A DNA stretch of 64,000 nt from Hysterium pulicare CBS 123377 (GCA_000467715.1 AJFK01000502.1:124001-188000); one strand, 5' to 3'; positions 33,868-46,600 are shown, numbered from the stretch's first letter. Numbers and translations: made by a program. Notes: generated by a model not told the origin, from the sequence alone.

Positions 33868-35840
33868 ATGCCCTTCTCCACGCAAGCAGTCCTTGCTACG
33901 TCTTCCGCAGTCATTGCCATTGCTATTGCCTTATCAGTACTTCCCGACTACTTCAAGGTGAAGCTTCTTGCATGGCAATCGGAAACGTATTGCTACAAGT
34001 CCGTCACTACTTTGTCTTCCACTCTACCAAGCGCAGAGTGTTTTACTGTCGCTCCTAATGGGACTTTCACCCGAGTATTCCTGGATGAGATATCGTATCC
34101 CGTCGTGAAGAATGCTCGTACAGGCTTCGTACTTCCTGGACTTTGGGATGGGCATGGCCATCTTCTCCAGTATGGCGAGCTTATGCATTCCGTAGATCTA
34201 TTTGGAACGAAGTCGTTGGATCAAGTCCGGCAACGAGTGAAAGACTACAGAACAGACCATCCCGAGGCCGGAACGAGCGACCAATGGCTTAGAGGTGTAG
34301 GGTGGGATCAGGCTGCTTTTGGGGGTCAATGGCCAACCGCAGTAGGTCTATTCCAGTCTGTGCTCTTATTCCACTTCTCTTCGGGCTCACCTTTGTTTAT
34401 TGCCTTGCTCCGTTCCCGTCCGGATCTGTTTCGTGGTCTTATTTCACACCACGTAGGTCACGGCAACAAGCGCTCGGCGACTTAGATAAGTCAGCCAAGA
34501 GGATATCGCTGACTTGGAAAAGTCAGACTTTGAAGTCGATGAGCAATTGAAAGGTCTATATATCATGTTGGACCGGGTTGATGTACACTGCGTATGGGTC
34601 TCACACAGGGTGCTTTCCCTGCTCCCGTCCCCCTTGCCAGAAACACCAGGCGGGGAAACACCTGCTTCGGGCATCTTCTGTGATAATGCAATTGAAGTTG
34701 TTATGGACCACTACCCTACGCCCGATAAAGAGCGCAAGCGTCAGTTCGTCAAAAGTGCGATGCAAGACCTCAACCGACTTGGCATTGTCGGGATGCATGA
34801 CGCTGGAGTCCTGCCAAACGATCTGAAGATGTATGCAGAATTGGCAGATCAAGATGATTGGACGCTGAGAGTCTATGCCATGCTAGAGTGCGAGAAGAGA
34901 AACACGTTCTGCCCAGAGGACTCATTCAAGGTTACTCGTGACGATGGCTTACTAGATGTACGCAGCGTCAAACTATTTGCTGGTACGTAAGCCCGTTCCC
35001 ACATCGAGGTACCCGGAAACTTACTCTTTTGCAGACGGTGCCCTTGGTAGCTGGGGCAGTGCGATGATAGAACCTTACACCGACCACGACTGGTCTTCGG
35101 GATCGCTCCTCGTGAATAGCACGACATTAACGTCTTTAACCCATGACTGGGCTTTGAAGGGCTATCAAGTCAACATTCACGCGATTGGCGATCTCGCAAA
35201 TCGTTTCGCTATCGATGCGATGTCTTCTGCTTTGGCCAAGCTTTGTCCAGACTCCAGCCTTCAAGAGTGCCAGGCGCAACATCGCTTCCGCATCGAGCAT
35301 GCCCAAATCATCCATCCGGATGATCAGAAACGAATGCATGACATAGGTATAATCCCATCCATCCAACCGACCCATGCTACTTCGGATATGCCCTATGCGG
35401 AGATTCGGCTGGGAAAGAAACGAACCAGTGAGGAGGCATATCGGATGCAGTCTTTGCTGCCTCTCAATCCAATACTAGGAAGCGATTTTCCTGTGGAGCC
35501 TGCAGATGTGTTCCAGGGAATATTTGCTGCAGTCACGAGGAGAAGCCCACGTACTGGCCTTGACGCTGGTGGCGGAACAGAAGGCTGGTACTTCGACCAA
35601 GCTCTGACCAGAGAACAAGCTCTAAGAGGTTTCACTGCTGGACCCGCCCATGGCGCGTTTCTTGAAGGCAAAGCTGGCATTATTGAAGTGGGCGCCTTCG
35701 CTGACTGGATTGTTCTTGAAGAGTCTCCAGACAAAATGGATATAGAGTCCTTTCGAGATCTCAAAGTTTCGGAAACCTGGGTAGCGGGTAAGCGAGTATA
35801 CCAAAGAAGTCCTTTCAGAGGGTGGGATAAAACTCAGTAG
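33868..35840 (+). CDS. Membrane-anchored metal-dependent amidohydrolase, YtcJ-like
   Basis: Exons 33868..34345, 34500..34982 and 35035..35840 give 588 aa. A hydrophobic N-terminal segment (about residues 8-28) suggests a signal anchor or secretion. Metal-binding features are LPGLWDGHGHLLQYG (HxH), GIVGMHDAG, VNIHAIGDLAN and FRIEHAQIIHP, then GSDFPVEP near the end. This is the amidohydrolase-3/YtcJ group. Intron 1 (GTCTAT..CCAAG) joins WPTAV to EDIADLEKSDF and intron 2 (GTACGT..TTGCAG) joins KLFA to DGALGSWGSAM, both family-like. Substrate unknown; relatives hydrolyse amide or imide bonds. Intron 1 is 154 bp, longer than the local norm, with a weak donor. Confidence 0.88.
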
Positions 35841-36436
35841 GTTAGCGCAACAACCTCGTATCAAGAATTTCATCGGCCAACGGCATGAAGCCGTCTATCT
35901 AGAAAGAGCCGTCGCGAACAACATCTTCAAACCTTCAATTATGAATTGTGATTACGGCAAATTCGTCGACTTGCGGAACGGCGTTGTAGTACAGCATAAT
36001 GGGTCTCCGTCTGCGCTCAAATTAATTCCCTTCCTCATCCCCACAAGCCAGTTCTCAAGCAGCCTATCGTGCTCGACCACATCGCTTAACTACTGCCATA
36101 TTTCAAATTGTCATCTTTGCCAAAACCCTAAATAAGTCTGGTTCTCCCACTTCACGCAATACACCCCGTGCAGGCCATTAAGGTGCTCGACCAACTATAT
36201 TTTGGTTGGGTGTTTGACATGCTCACGTAGGTGCCTTACAAGGCTAAGAGCATGTGCAGTTTTCTGTTTGAGTTCCTTTAATAATTTTCTGGGATTATAT
36301 TATTGTCGAAACTCGGATGAATACTCAAGCACTCGGTCCGCAACGATGCCTCTTCAACTTGCCAGCCGTACTTGCCAGCCATACTTGCCATCACAGCTCA
36401 AAACAGCACCTAACGAAAACTTCGACGGTATTGAAC
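35841..36436. other. Intergenic, nothing recognised
   Basis: 3' flank of the amidohydrolase gene up to the nicotianamine synthase relic. Confidence 0.4.
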
Positions 36437-36769
36437 GTGGAGAATGAGATCCATAACGACGCTAAGAGGATCGTCGCTGAGATAGTCGATATTTACAACA
36501 AGATACTGGGTTTGACGGATCTCAAACCTAGGCCGGAAGTCAACGAACTATTCAGTGAGCTGGTGGCAATCTGCATCACAGCATGCAACGAGCATGTCTC
36601 CCGTATCGTAGCCAAAGATAAGTAAATCAAGCAACTTACGCCAAACTTACGACAGCCGTGCTCAAGTGCAGAAGGAGAATTAGAATTATTCTGGGCGCGC
36701 GAGATCCTAAAGACTGCCGGGACTACTGCTAAGAGAGGTTTGCGGGACTCCTTGGGGATGCTGTGTTGA
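36437..36769 (+). pseudogene. Nicotianamine synthase-like gene fragment
   Basis: One frame gives IVAEIVDIYNKILGLTDLKP then RPEVNELFSELVAICI, and, after one in-frame TAA (following AKDK), IKQLTPNLRQPCSSAEGELE and LFWAREIL. These match the N-terminal part of nicotianamine synthases: the LPDLxPSPEVNxLFxxLV block and the later LRxLCxxxExxLExFWAxxI block. The enzyme condenses S-adenosylmethionine into the metal chelator nicotianamine; some filamentous fungi have one. Only about 110 codons remain and the SAM-binding core is absent, so this is a relic. It lies in front of the threonine/purine fusion gene, with no functional link implied. Confidence 0.6.
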
Positions 36770-37064
36770 TAGTGCTCAATCTCCTGCTTATATTGTCTGT
36801 ATCACTCTTGTGATATGGGTTGAATTTACTGGGTCGAAAATATGACATTCACCATCTTGTTCATATGAGCCAATCCGTTTTAAGATTTAGCTTATTTTGG
36901 AGGGGTTCGAAGTTTTTAGTGGGGTTTATCCCGCGCACCAATATTTTTAGCTACGATATCGGACGCGTGCGAAACTCACTTTTCCGTTCCCAATTGCTCT
37001 TCACTTCCTCTCCTACAATTCGCTTTCCCCTTTCCTTTCGCATGATACCCATTTCTTATTCATC

Positions 37065-39206
37065 ATGGCCACCACAATTCGTGTTCCTTGCTCTTCCGCA
37101 AACATTGGACCGGGTTTCGACGTAATCGGTCTCGCTCTCAACATTTATCTCGAGGTCCAATTCACCATCTCGCAGCAATCCACCTCAGACCACTCGCTTA
37201 ACTGTCGCATTACCTACGAAGGTGTTGATGCAGCTTCAGTGCCTTTGAAAGCTGAAGACAACCTTATCACGAGAACAGCCGTTTACGTCCTAAGATGCCA
37301 CGGCATTCGCGCTTTTCCTGCCGAGACCCACGTACATATCAATAACCCTATTCCTCTCGGTCGCGGTTTGGGGTCGTCAGGGGCTGCTATCGTCGCTGGA
37401 GTGAACCTAGCAAATGAGGTGGGGAATTTGGGCCTCTCGAAGGCTAGGATGCTGGATTACTGCTTGATGGAGGAGCGACATCCGGACAACGTCGCTGCAG
37501 CTTTATACGGTGGATTTGTGGGCACATACTTGAACGAATTGGCTCCTGAAGATCTTGCAAGGCTGGAGATTCCCCTCAGCGAAGTGCATCCTGAGCCTGC
37601 TGGAGGCGTGGACACAGGACTTCGACCGCCCGAACCACCATTGAATATTGGGCACTTCAAGAAATTCAAATGGGCACCCGAGATAAAATGCATTTGCATA
37701 ATACCAAATTTCGAAGTATCTACCGCGAAAGCTCGCGAAGTACTACCCACCGAATATTCGCGAAAAGACGCCGTGTTCAATATGCAACGGCTGGCACTCT
37801 TGACTACAGCTTTGGGGGAATCACCCCCAGACGAAGACATGATCTATACAGCTATGCAAGACAAGCTGCACCAACCATACCGGAAAACCCTTATCCCGGG
37901 ACTTCCAGAAATTCTTCAATCGGTAACACCGCAATCACACCCAGGGCTTCTAGGGATTTGTCTTTCGGGCGCTGGACCTACTATTCTTGCGCTCGCGACG
38001 CACAATTTCGACAAGATAGCCAACCATTTAATACAAGAGTTCAGAAAGAAAGATATTGACTGTACCTGGCGATTACTTCAGCCCGCTGAAGATGGTACAA
38101 CCGTTATTCGCGATAGCTCAACTTCAAAGCCAAGTCAAGCTCAACAACCACTTACCTATGCCGCCGCAGGAGTCAGTATCGAGTCTGGTAACGACCTTGT
38201 AAAGCGGATCAAGTCCGTAGTGGGTACAACCAAACGAGCTGGCGCGGACGCCGAAATTGGGGGATTCGGCGGCCTCTTCGACCTCCAGGCTGCAGGCTAT
38301 AGCTCTCCGCCTATACTCGTTGGGGCCATAGACGGGATCGGAACGAAGGTAAAGATCGCCTTTGAGATGGGCAAGCACGATACCGTCGGAATAGATCTAG
38401 TAGCGATGAACGTAAACGACCTTGTGGTTCAAGGCGCAGAACCGTTGATGTTTCTCGACTACTACGCCTGTAGTAAGCTGGACGTCAACTCGGCAGCTTC
38501 TTTCGTCCACGGAGTAGCAGATGGGTGCCGTCAAGCGAACTGCGCACTAGTTGGCGGCGAGACGGCAGAGATGCCTGGTCTGTACCGAGAAGGCGAGTAC
38601 GATGCCGGCGGAGCTGCTATCGGGGCGCTCAAAAGGGAATCAGCCATCCTCCCAGACAAAAAAGCAATGCTCGAGCGCGATGTCGTGCTAGGCTTGGCTT
38701 CAAAGGGCGCACACTCCAACGGCTTCTCCCTTATTCGCAAAATCATCGAGAATGCCGGAATATCATTCCACGATCCAGCTCCTTGGACCGAAAACGAGTC
38801 GGTTGGATCTAGCCTCCTCACTCCTACGCGCATATACGTCAAGTCTCTTCTCTCGGCCTCAGGCCGGGGCTTGATAAAAGGCATGGCTCATATCACCGGC
38901 GGTGGGCTTCTGGAAAATATACCGCGCATGTTACCGTCGCACCTGGCCGCCGATCTCGACGCATCCTCTTGGCCTGTGCCACCGGTCCTCAAATGGCTTA
39001 AGGCGGCGGGTAAAATCTCCGATGTCGAGTTCGCGAGAGCTTGGAATACCGGCTTGGGAATGGTGCTTGTGGTTGAGGAGGGGAAGGTGAAGGAAGCGAA
39101 GGAGGTGTTGACCGAGGGCGGAGAAACGGTTTTTGAGATTGGGAGGTTGGTGCAGAGGGCTGAGGGAGAAGGGTGTCTGGTGAGGAATATGGAAGTTTGG
39201 AACTAG
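37065..39206 (+). CDS. Fusion: homoserine kinase + phosphoribosylformylglycinamidine cyclo-ligase (AIR synthase)
   Basis: One uninterrupted 713-codon ORF. Residues ~1-345 are a complete GHMP-type homoserine kinase: TIRVPCSSANIGPGFDVIGL, the ATP loop PIPLGRGLGSSGAAIVAG (~92-109), HPDNVAAALYGGF, and the C-terminal SGAGPTILAL (~300). It would phosphorylate homoserine in threonine synthesis. A ~20-residue Ser/Gln-rich linker follows. Residues ~362-713 are a complete PurM/AIRS: TYAAAGVSIESGNDLV, GGFGGLFDL, AIDGIGTKVKIA, AMNVNDLVVQGAEP, GGETAEMPGLY (~497), GAHSNGFSLIRK and ITGGGLLENIPRM (~609). That domain closes FGAM to AIR in purine synthesis, normally the C-terminal half of fungal GARS-AIRS (Ade5,7). 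Key motifs look intact in both halves. No stop or splice signal separates them. Confidence 0.93.
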   Translation: MATTIRVPCSSANIGPGFDVIGLALNIYLEVQFTISQQSTSDHSLNCRITYEGVDAASVPLKAEDNLITRTAVYVLRCHGIRAFPAETHVHINNPIPLGRGLGSSGAAIVAGVNLANEVGNLGLSKARMLDYCLMEERHPDNVAAALYGGFVGTYLNELAPEDLARLEIPLSEVHPEPAGGVDTGLRPPEPPLNIGHFKKFKWAPEIKCICIIPNFEVSTAKAREVLPTEYSRKDAVFNMQRLALLTTALGESPPDEDMIYTAMQDKLHQPYRKTLIPGLPEILQSVTPQSHPGLLGICLSGAGPTILALATHNFDKIANHLIQEFRKKDIDCTWRLLQPAEDGTTVIRDSSTSKPSQAQQPLTYAAAGVSIESGNDLVKRIKSVVGTTKRAGADAEIGGFGGLFDLQAAGYSSPPILVGAIDGIGTKVKIAFEMGKHDTVGIDLVAMNVNDLVVQGAEPLMFLDYYACSKLDVNSAASFVHGVADGCRQANCALVGGETAEMPGLYREGEYDAGGAAIGALKRESAILPDKKAMLERDVVLGLASKGAHSNGFSLIRKIIENAGISFHDPAPWTENESVGSSLLTPTRIYVKSLLSASGRGLIKGMAHITGGGLLENIPRMLPSHLAADLDASSWPVPPVLKWLKAAGKISDVEFARAWNTGLGMVLVVEEGKVKEAKEVLTEGGETVFEIGRLVQRAEGEGCLVRNMEVWN

Positions 39207-39613
39207 CCTTAGCCACTTCAATTTCCGGGGAAGTGTTTGTCAGGCATGTATGCATTTGGAAGGCGTTGGATGGTTCCGTGGCATTTTGTATGGCGTTGGG
39301 AATCGAGATGGTAATGGAATGGAATGGACGATAGAACGCGAAAAGCATCACTACAATACTTTATCCTATGAAGAGACATTCATCACAAGACAATCGTATC
39401 GTCCAAATACAAATCAATGCGATACCTGGTATTTCTGAATAAAATCATACTACTAAACGAAAGCTAAAAACGCAACACCGATCTCACATCTCCCACCCAT
39501 TACCCCCTAACTAAATTAACCTAAATTTTTTTTTGCCGGAATACTCTTTTTCTCTCGTTCGAAATTCACACAATCTAACCCACCAAGAATGTCCCAATCC
39601 CCCCTCAACGCGC
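39207..39613. other. Convergent intergenic gap
   Basis: 3' ends of the kinase/AIRS fusion and the Zn2Cys6 gene. Nothing recognised. Confidence 0.4.
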
Positions 39614-42464
39614 TCACGCCGCACTGGTAGTAGGCGCATCCAAACCCCACCCCTCGTCATCCCCACCATATCCATATCCAAACTGTCCAGCCATCTGAAC
39701 AGGCGCGGCGGAGCGAGCAGCCCACCCGGGGTTCCCGCCGAGGTTGAGATTAGACGGGTCCTGGAAATCAGTCGGATTAGGATGTTGGGGGAAGAAAGGC
39801 GGGGGAGGGGGTTGTTGTTGGTAGAAGGATGAGTAGGCTGAGGGTTGAGGGGGTGGGAAGGAGGAGGAGTGGGGGAGGGGCGGTCTAGTCGAGGGTTGAG
39901 ATTGAGAATGAGATTGAGATTGAGGGTCAGAGAGCGGGTGCTGAGTCGGCATCATGTAGTAAGACATATAATCTTGCTGCGCCAGCTGTTGATGAAGCTG
40001 TTGTGGCATTCTAGGTGGTTGTCGTCGTTTGATGGCGGGTGCGTCGCCGTCTAGCATATCCCATTTCAACGGGGCGAACGATTCCGGGACGAAAGACTGC
40101 AGGCCGGGGTCTTCGAGGAGGAGCATGCCTGTATTGCCCATGACGGTGTCTTGAGAAGGCATAGACATGGATACATCCATCCCCTCTCCCACATCCCCAC
40201 TTCTTCCTCCTCCCCCTCCCTCATGCTTCCCCCTCAAACAACTCAGCCCCCAACTCACCCTCTCAACGGCCAGTCCAGCCAATTTATGGATCCCCTTATT
40301 CTTCAGTTCCACGAAGACCGCGTACGCCATCTCGACTCTCGCGATTCGAGACAGGTCGCCGGTTTCTAGGGCGTCGAGGAGCAGGATCATGCACGAGTTA
40401 AAGGCTTGTTGGCCCATGGTCCAGCAGATCAAGGCGGCTGGGCACCGGTGGTAGAAAAAGAGGAAGGCGCTTAGGAGGGTGTGGGAGGAGTGGAGGACTA
40501 GGGCGCGGCCGCGGAGAGGGGATGAGGTGGTGGGAGGGGGCTGGGGGAAGGGGAAGGAGGAGTTTATGGGGTTGAGGGATGAGGGGCGGGATGGTTGGGA
40601 GGTTGGGCGGCCGGTTGGTGTAGTCAGAGAGGAGGGAGGGGGCGCGAAGGGGAGGATTATATCTTGGCGTTGGCGATTTAGGAGGATGAGGTAGTTTTGG
40701 GTTTTCCCGTAGAAGACTGGATGGGGGCGTTAGTGGTTAAGATTGGAGATAGTAGAGCAAAAGCAGTACCGGCAGCCATGGCATCTAAAGGCCATTCAGG
40801 AATCTCCCTCCCTTCATCAAGCCAGCTCTCGTCGAATTGCAGCGTCTCAGGTACCGTATCCCACAATGCTCTGAGCGCATCTGTGAATCCATCTATTTTC
40901 GCATTGCTCAGTCGATCACTACTTAAGATCTGTCGTGCCAAGACCGTGAACTGGTTCACGTACTCCCCTAGTCGGAGGATCGTAGGATTCGTAGTCAGTG
41001 GTTCAGGTGGAGGACAGTCTCCAATTCCACTGATACCTAAGGGTCGTCCGAGGGTCATGGAGTATTGCTGATCCATGTGGAGCATCCACCACCAGAGGGC
41101 TTGGCGAATGGAACATTCACGCAGAGGCGGGGCGGGATCAAGGTACTTTGGGTTACGATGCAATCCGATGGAATGGGCGAGGCGAATGGTGGTACCGAAA
41201 AGTGTCCAAGCATCAAGAAAGCGTCCGCTGTTGGTGAGATAAGGACCGATCATGATCAGAGTTTGGATTGCGAGTAGTGTAGGTCTGTTCATGAAAGAGG
41301 CCATGCGCAAAGATTGCATTGCAGCCGCGACTATGATATTGTCGTTAGAAGGAAAGTCGCACATGTCGCACGTAGGTTGAATGATCGAAGATCTTACTGT
41401 AGACATCTCCTTTCTTAGACTCCTTCTCCATCGCACCAGCTTCCCATTTGCCACCACACTTGTCCAAGCAACAGTTTTGAGAGCCTAGAGCCAGAGCCGC
41501 GAAAAGCAGCGCTAGCATGTCAGGAAACATTTGAGCATTCTTCTTGACATCCGACAAAAAACGCTCGACCTCGCTCGAGGTGATCTCACTTGGCGTGTGA
41601 GGAAAAGAGCACGTTTGAACGCGATGTTGGAAAGTGTCCAGATAACTCACGAGTTCGTCTTTTGGAGGAAGACACCCCACCAGAGATGGCACTGAAGCTT
41701 CCAGAGTTGCCGGCCACATCGTGGCAAAGGGAAATGCCGGGGCATCTTTGGAAGCATAGATGTCTGCTCCACGAGGCATGGCATGAGTCAGGGATTGCGG
41801 AGAAACATGCAGGCTGGCAAACTAAGTCGACTTGTCAGTTACCGTTGCGAGAGACAGAAGATTGAGTGGCTGAGTACATCGTTGATGATATTTGCCAGTC
41901 CAGGACTTCCAAAGTAGAGGTTATCAGACCATTCTTGGCCCTTGAAGCGCTTTTGTTTGGCCATTGGAGGCTTCTTGAAAGACTTCACTCCAATCTTGTC
42001 GCCCGAGGCAAAGTCCGGGGAATGCGGGCTGCCATTATCATCATCATCGTCGATGGACAGCTTGCCTGCTCGAAGCCGTTCTTTGAGACGTAAATTCTCC
42101 GCACGCAGCTTCCGGAGCTCGTACGATTGCTGAATTGGTCCATAGTCGCTACCTTCCGCAACCTGGAATTCACATTGCTGTGGTAGTCCCCTTGCGCAAC
42201 ATGCGGAGCATGGTTTTGTACGATCACACTGTCGTCAGTGAGCTCAACCCTGCATCATATGGAGATAACTTTGCTTGATATTGAAGAGGAGGTACTCACC
42301 TTGACTTTCCGTTCTCTACATTTAGTGCAAGATAGCAGCTGCCGTGATTGAGACTTTTTGCTGGCATCAGCAGTGGCGGACGACTGCTCAACAGCAGCGT
42401 GGACATTCTCGGTCGAAGAATCTGAGGTTACAGCTTGGTTGAACGTAGGTGCTGATTCACTCAT
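39614..42464 (-). CDS. Zn2Cys6 transcription factor with fungal-specific middle domain
   Basis: Five exons, complement(39614..40716, 40770..41330, 41398..41821, 41878..42228, 42300..42464), give 867 aa. The zinc cluster is LLSCTKCRERKVK|CDRTKPCSACCARG then QQCEF, split by intron 1 right after the third cysteine helix. A coiled-coil-like ELRKLRAENLRLKERL and an acidic DDDDD stretch follow. The fungal-specific regulatory domain shows ASFMNRPTLLAIQTLIM, RLAHSIGLHRNP and ECSIRQALWWWMLHMDQQYS. The last ~200 residues are rich in Pro, Gln and Ser, a likely activation region. It should act in the nucleus on CGG-type sites. Joins are all in phase. Target genes cannot be inferred; the neighbouring metabolic genes are not obviously co-regulated. 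Confidence 0.92.
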
Positions 42465-43675
42465 TGTGGAGTAGGACTGGAGTAGGTAGCCAATAAAAGA
42501 AGATTCGGTATGTAGATTTGTGTAACTAGCAGTTCTGCGCAGCTATTTGGGGTTCTCGGAGAAGTGCGGTCCAGACGGATGAGGGTTTATATATTTGTTC
42601 CCTAAGACTGCCACCGCTTCCTTTCTCTCGTCCTCATTTTCATCTTCACACATGCCACAGAATAGTAATCGTGTCAATCCTCACCCACACCCTCTATCCG
42701 GGATTCTGGATCAACGTGTGTAGCTCAAAGCCTCATTCATACGCCAACGAGCGGACTCACCCTACATGGAGAAGATGAGGCGTTCAAACTCGAGATCTGC
42801 TCCATGTGCCGACCCTACAGCGGGCACTCGACGTCCTGATTGGTGCTCATACATATGGACTAGGGCCAGCCTCCATCAGGTAAAGCGGTTCGAAGGGGTA
42901 CAGAGAATATCGCCAAGGAATACGGAGATGGTGGCGTTTGAACGGTGTAGTTCTCGCGTGACGGAGAAGGGTCCGAGGAGACGCAGAGTAGCGACCCAAT
43001 GACCTGGTCGAGCAATTGGTGAGGCGCATCGAACCAGCACGACGGGCCGATCCACCATATGAGCGGACTCCATTTCCACCCCCGGCTGGGCGGATGCGCT
43101 GCCCCGGCCCTAGTGCGTGGCAGAAAGCAACATTCACCTTCGTGTTCCGAGAGGTTGGCACCGAGGAAGTTGGCTTTCTGGGCTTGTGGCTGCGCACAGA
43201 TCGGGCTTGTCAAAGCCATTGCGGCAGATCGCCCATTCATCATCTGCAAATGCGATCCTGGAGACCCTGCATTCCTTTTTCAACTCTTACCCCACCGCTG
43301 CCTGTCATCGAACGTCTTTTGTCCGTCCATTCCGAGCATTATTTGGAATTTCTTACCGTGGGCAGAGCCGATCTCCTGCGCGGCTTCGTCGATTGTTTTA
43401 CAGCAAAAGCCAGAATCCCGCCGTCAGGGGTGCTGGAATCCTGTGCATAAGCATGCGACATGTACGCCTCAGCACCACCATGCGGTGCTCAAATCCACCA
43501 CCGCAACTGACCCTATCAATTTTTGACGTCATTGTCCGAAAAAAGTCGGTCTCAAACATGTTGTATAATGCTGTGCAACCCAGTTACCCAGCTGCAAAAC
43601 GAATCTTGACCGCCCTCGCCTGTCTCGGCGTCTTGTTGGCTAACGCCCTATAGTACACATGGAACATTTCCCTCA
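42465..43675. other. Intergenic, several overlapping ORFs but no recognised gene
   Basis: Upstream of the Zn2Cys6 gene and downstream of the RNase gene, GC-richer than its flanks. Open frames occur on both strands at 42850-43650 without family features, consistent with GC composition rather than coding. Confidence 0.4.
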
Positions 43676-46600
43676 TTATGGGTTCCGGGAGTTCGATCGT
43701 GGGATAAGGTCGCGCTCACTCGAGATCAGACGAATCGGAATCGTCCTAAGTATCCTTAAGAAGCAATCGACCTCGACCAATTTTACTTCCCAAACATCAC
43801 CGAATTCAACCTTACCCAGTCCGAGTTTGACTGGGTCGTCCATCGTAATCTGCCGAATACCAAACGTCATTTCGTGACCCCTCACACTCCCGGCGCTATC
43901 AAGCGTATTGACATCCTTAATGAAGAGCTTAAAGGTTTCTGGTATAGTGGCTTCGTGAAAGTTGAGTGCACGCATAAACAGTTGGCATTCCCAGAAAAGG
44001 AGCGCCGCTTCCTTCGTCCTTCTGATGATACGCTCTCTGGTAGTAATTCTGGGGAGAATATCCTGGATCGTCTTACTTGAGAAGGGAAGCTTGAATTTCG
44101 AATTGTCTTTTCCATCGAACTTGGCCCCTTGTTCTGCTTCAACTCGCAGAGCGGCTTCAATCTGCCAGTGGGCAATCATGTCTCCATATCTTCGAAGTGG
44201 ACTGGTGACTCTAGTATAATGGTCCAAACCCAACGTGCCGTGGGGACGCGACTTCGTTAAAGAGATTGATCTGCCATAAAACCGTATGTATTGCAACCCG
44301 ATAGTCATTGGAGGCGTTCCGTCTGCTGCTAAATTGGGCTTGAGGACCTCTTCACGGAATTTCTCGAGCTCGGTATCGCCTACGCCTTCGGGCTGAACGG
44401 TGCTTTTAAATATCACTGGGATTCCTCGCTCATTGCACCACTGCGCCGCAGTGTGGCAGGCGAGTAGCATCATTTCCGGCACCATTGCAATTTGCCGGGC
44501 AGAAGTAGCAAACCAATTCTGAAAGGGTTCTCCTATCAACTCGATGATCGGATCTCCTTCAACAAAACGAGCCACAGTATGCGAGGGCCTCGTCCAGCCC
44601 AAGCCAAAGCGTCCGTATGTTTCGTATACGTTAACTTCGGCCACCCCCTCCCCGAATTGGATGCCCCCTCGAGAGATTCGTTTACGGTGTAGAGCGTTTG
44701 CTAGCATGTCCAGAGTTGACAAGTCCTCCATATGAGCAGGTTGGAGATCTTTGGTAAGCTTCCGGCTTGGATGGGGATGTTGAAGTACTTCCCCTCCCAC
44801 AACCAATGTTGGAGCGTGTCCACTATTTGGGCCGTGAAGATATTCTGCCACAGTCGTTGGCGTTAGGTAAACAACATTTCGAACGTACCCAGGCTGGATT
44901 TTGGTCTCTAGAACATTTCCATGTGTATCTAGCCTCGCGCTAAATGTAAGCACTGGACGGTTAGGCTCAAGACTGAAGTACTGTTTAGTAGCCCACAAAG
45001 GTAGCATAGGATGTGCTCGCTCGGGCATGTAGACCGTTTCCGTCATATGTGCAGCGAGTCGGGCAATGGGGTGATCCATTGGGAAGAATGCTGTGGGATT
45101 TGCGACGTGGATATGCACCCAATACTGCTGTTCATTGCCTGGGACATCAGAAATGGATATACCATCATCGATTTCCTTTGCACCTGCATCATCAATGCAA
45201 TATACGGTCATTTGACTCCAATCATGTCGTAAGTGCGCCATTGTGTCGGTAAACCCTGGCCCTTCTATATTCTGCATCGTTGTGGCCCTGGTGTTCAAAA
45301 GTTCCACCGAGCGTGATAGCCGAGACTTTGGGAGCATAAGAGTTTCATCGTAGCTGATGCGGTTCTCGTACGGGACAAGCACACCAATTTCCTGCAAAAA
45401 AAGATGTCCAGTTGGCCTTTCGGGAACATGACTCGTATAGCATCTCGTGGCCGTCAGTATCACCGGTGCAAGGGAATTGAGAGTATGAATGCCCCGGAAT
45501 TTCCCCACTAATGACCAAGATTCAATGAACGAAATGAGGAGTCGGTCAGTATCTGTGAACTCAATGGTCGAAAAAGTACGCATGGCGGAAGAAGTCGGGC
45601 TGATTGGATAACGATGTCTGCTTGGACCAACGCAACCACTGGTAGTTGGTTCTCGGAACTTACGGCTTTGCAAAATGAGCTCCTTGGACTTTTCCACGAA
45701 TTGCGATACAAATACTGCCCCTTGGCTATATTGCTCTGGTTTCAGAAGTGATTGGTGGGCGGATTCTTTTTTTGCACGCGCCGCAAGATATTCTTTGTAG
45801 TCGCGAATCCAGCTTCGAACAAGCTCGGTAGCCTCCACCTCTTTCTTAGACCGGATTGTATAAAGGCCTGTCACGCGTTGAACTCGCTTATCGGAGTGAA
45901 ACTTGAACCCAGCATGTTGTAGTGCCTTCCGCACCGCAAGTAAAATAGCTGGTGGTGGATCGGAACTCTTGTCTACCATCCAGAAAAGCAGCGACTTCGT
46001 GATATTGTGCAATGACATTGTTACGGATGTCTCGTCCCTCGCGAGCTTATCAAAGGCGTTATCGAGAATCGACGCATTTTGGCGATATATAGACTCCGAT
46101 TCGCGCCAAAGATCGAGAAGTTGTTTCGTAATTTTCGCACCTACTTCCCGAGGAACATTTAAGTCTACGGGTTGCGGCCTGTCGATGATGCCGTGAATTT
46201 CCTCTTCGGTTTCGGTAGTCGGTAAGAAAGGCATTATATCCTCTAGCAAAGACGGGTCTAAGAACTTAGGTATGACGAAGGTGATGTTAGTGCTTTCCCT
46301 GTGCATCCATTTGCCATCCATGGCGTAGAATTGGCAATTGCGCTGGAACTGGCGAACAACAACCGCAAGCGTAGGCTCACGGTCAGGAAACCTCGGATGC
46401 AATCAGCTTTGCAGAATAACAGCATCTTTGAGCTGAAAGGAAGATATACCGGATTTCAACCACATCGCCAGGATACATTAATAGATTCATTGTATCTATA
46501 TCTTCCGTTTCCTCATAATCGGGCGCTTCATCATATATTTCAGATGAAGAAACGTCGGATTGCGTAAGATTATTTGTATTATCTTTTCCTTGCGGATAGC

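Noticed and set aside
43016-43653. Overlapping 144-178-codon plus-strand ORFs
   Set aside because: Several frames open at once in GC-rich DNA; none shows protein-family character.
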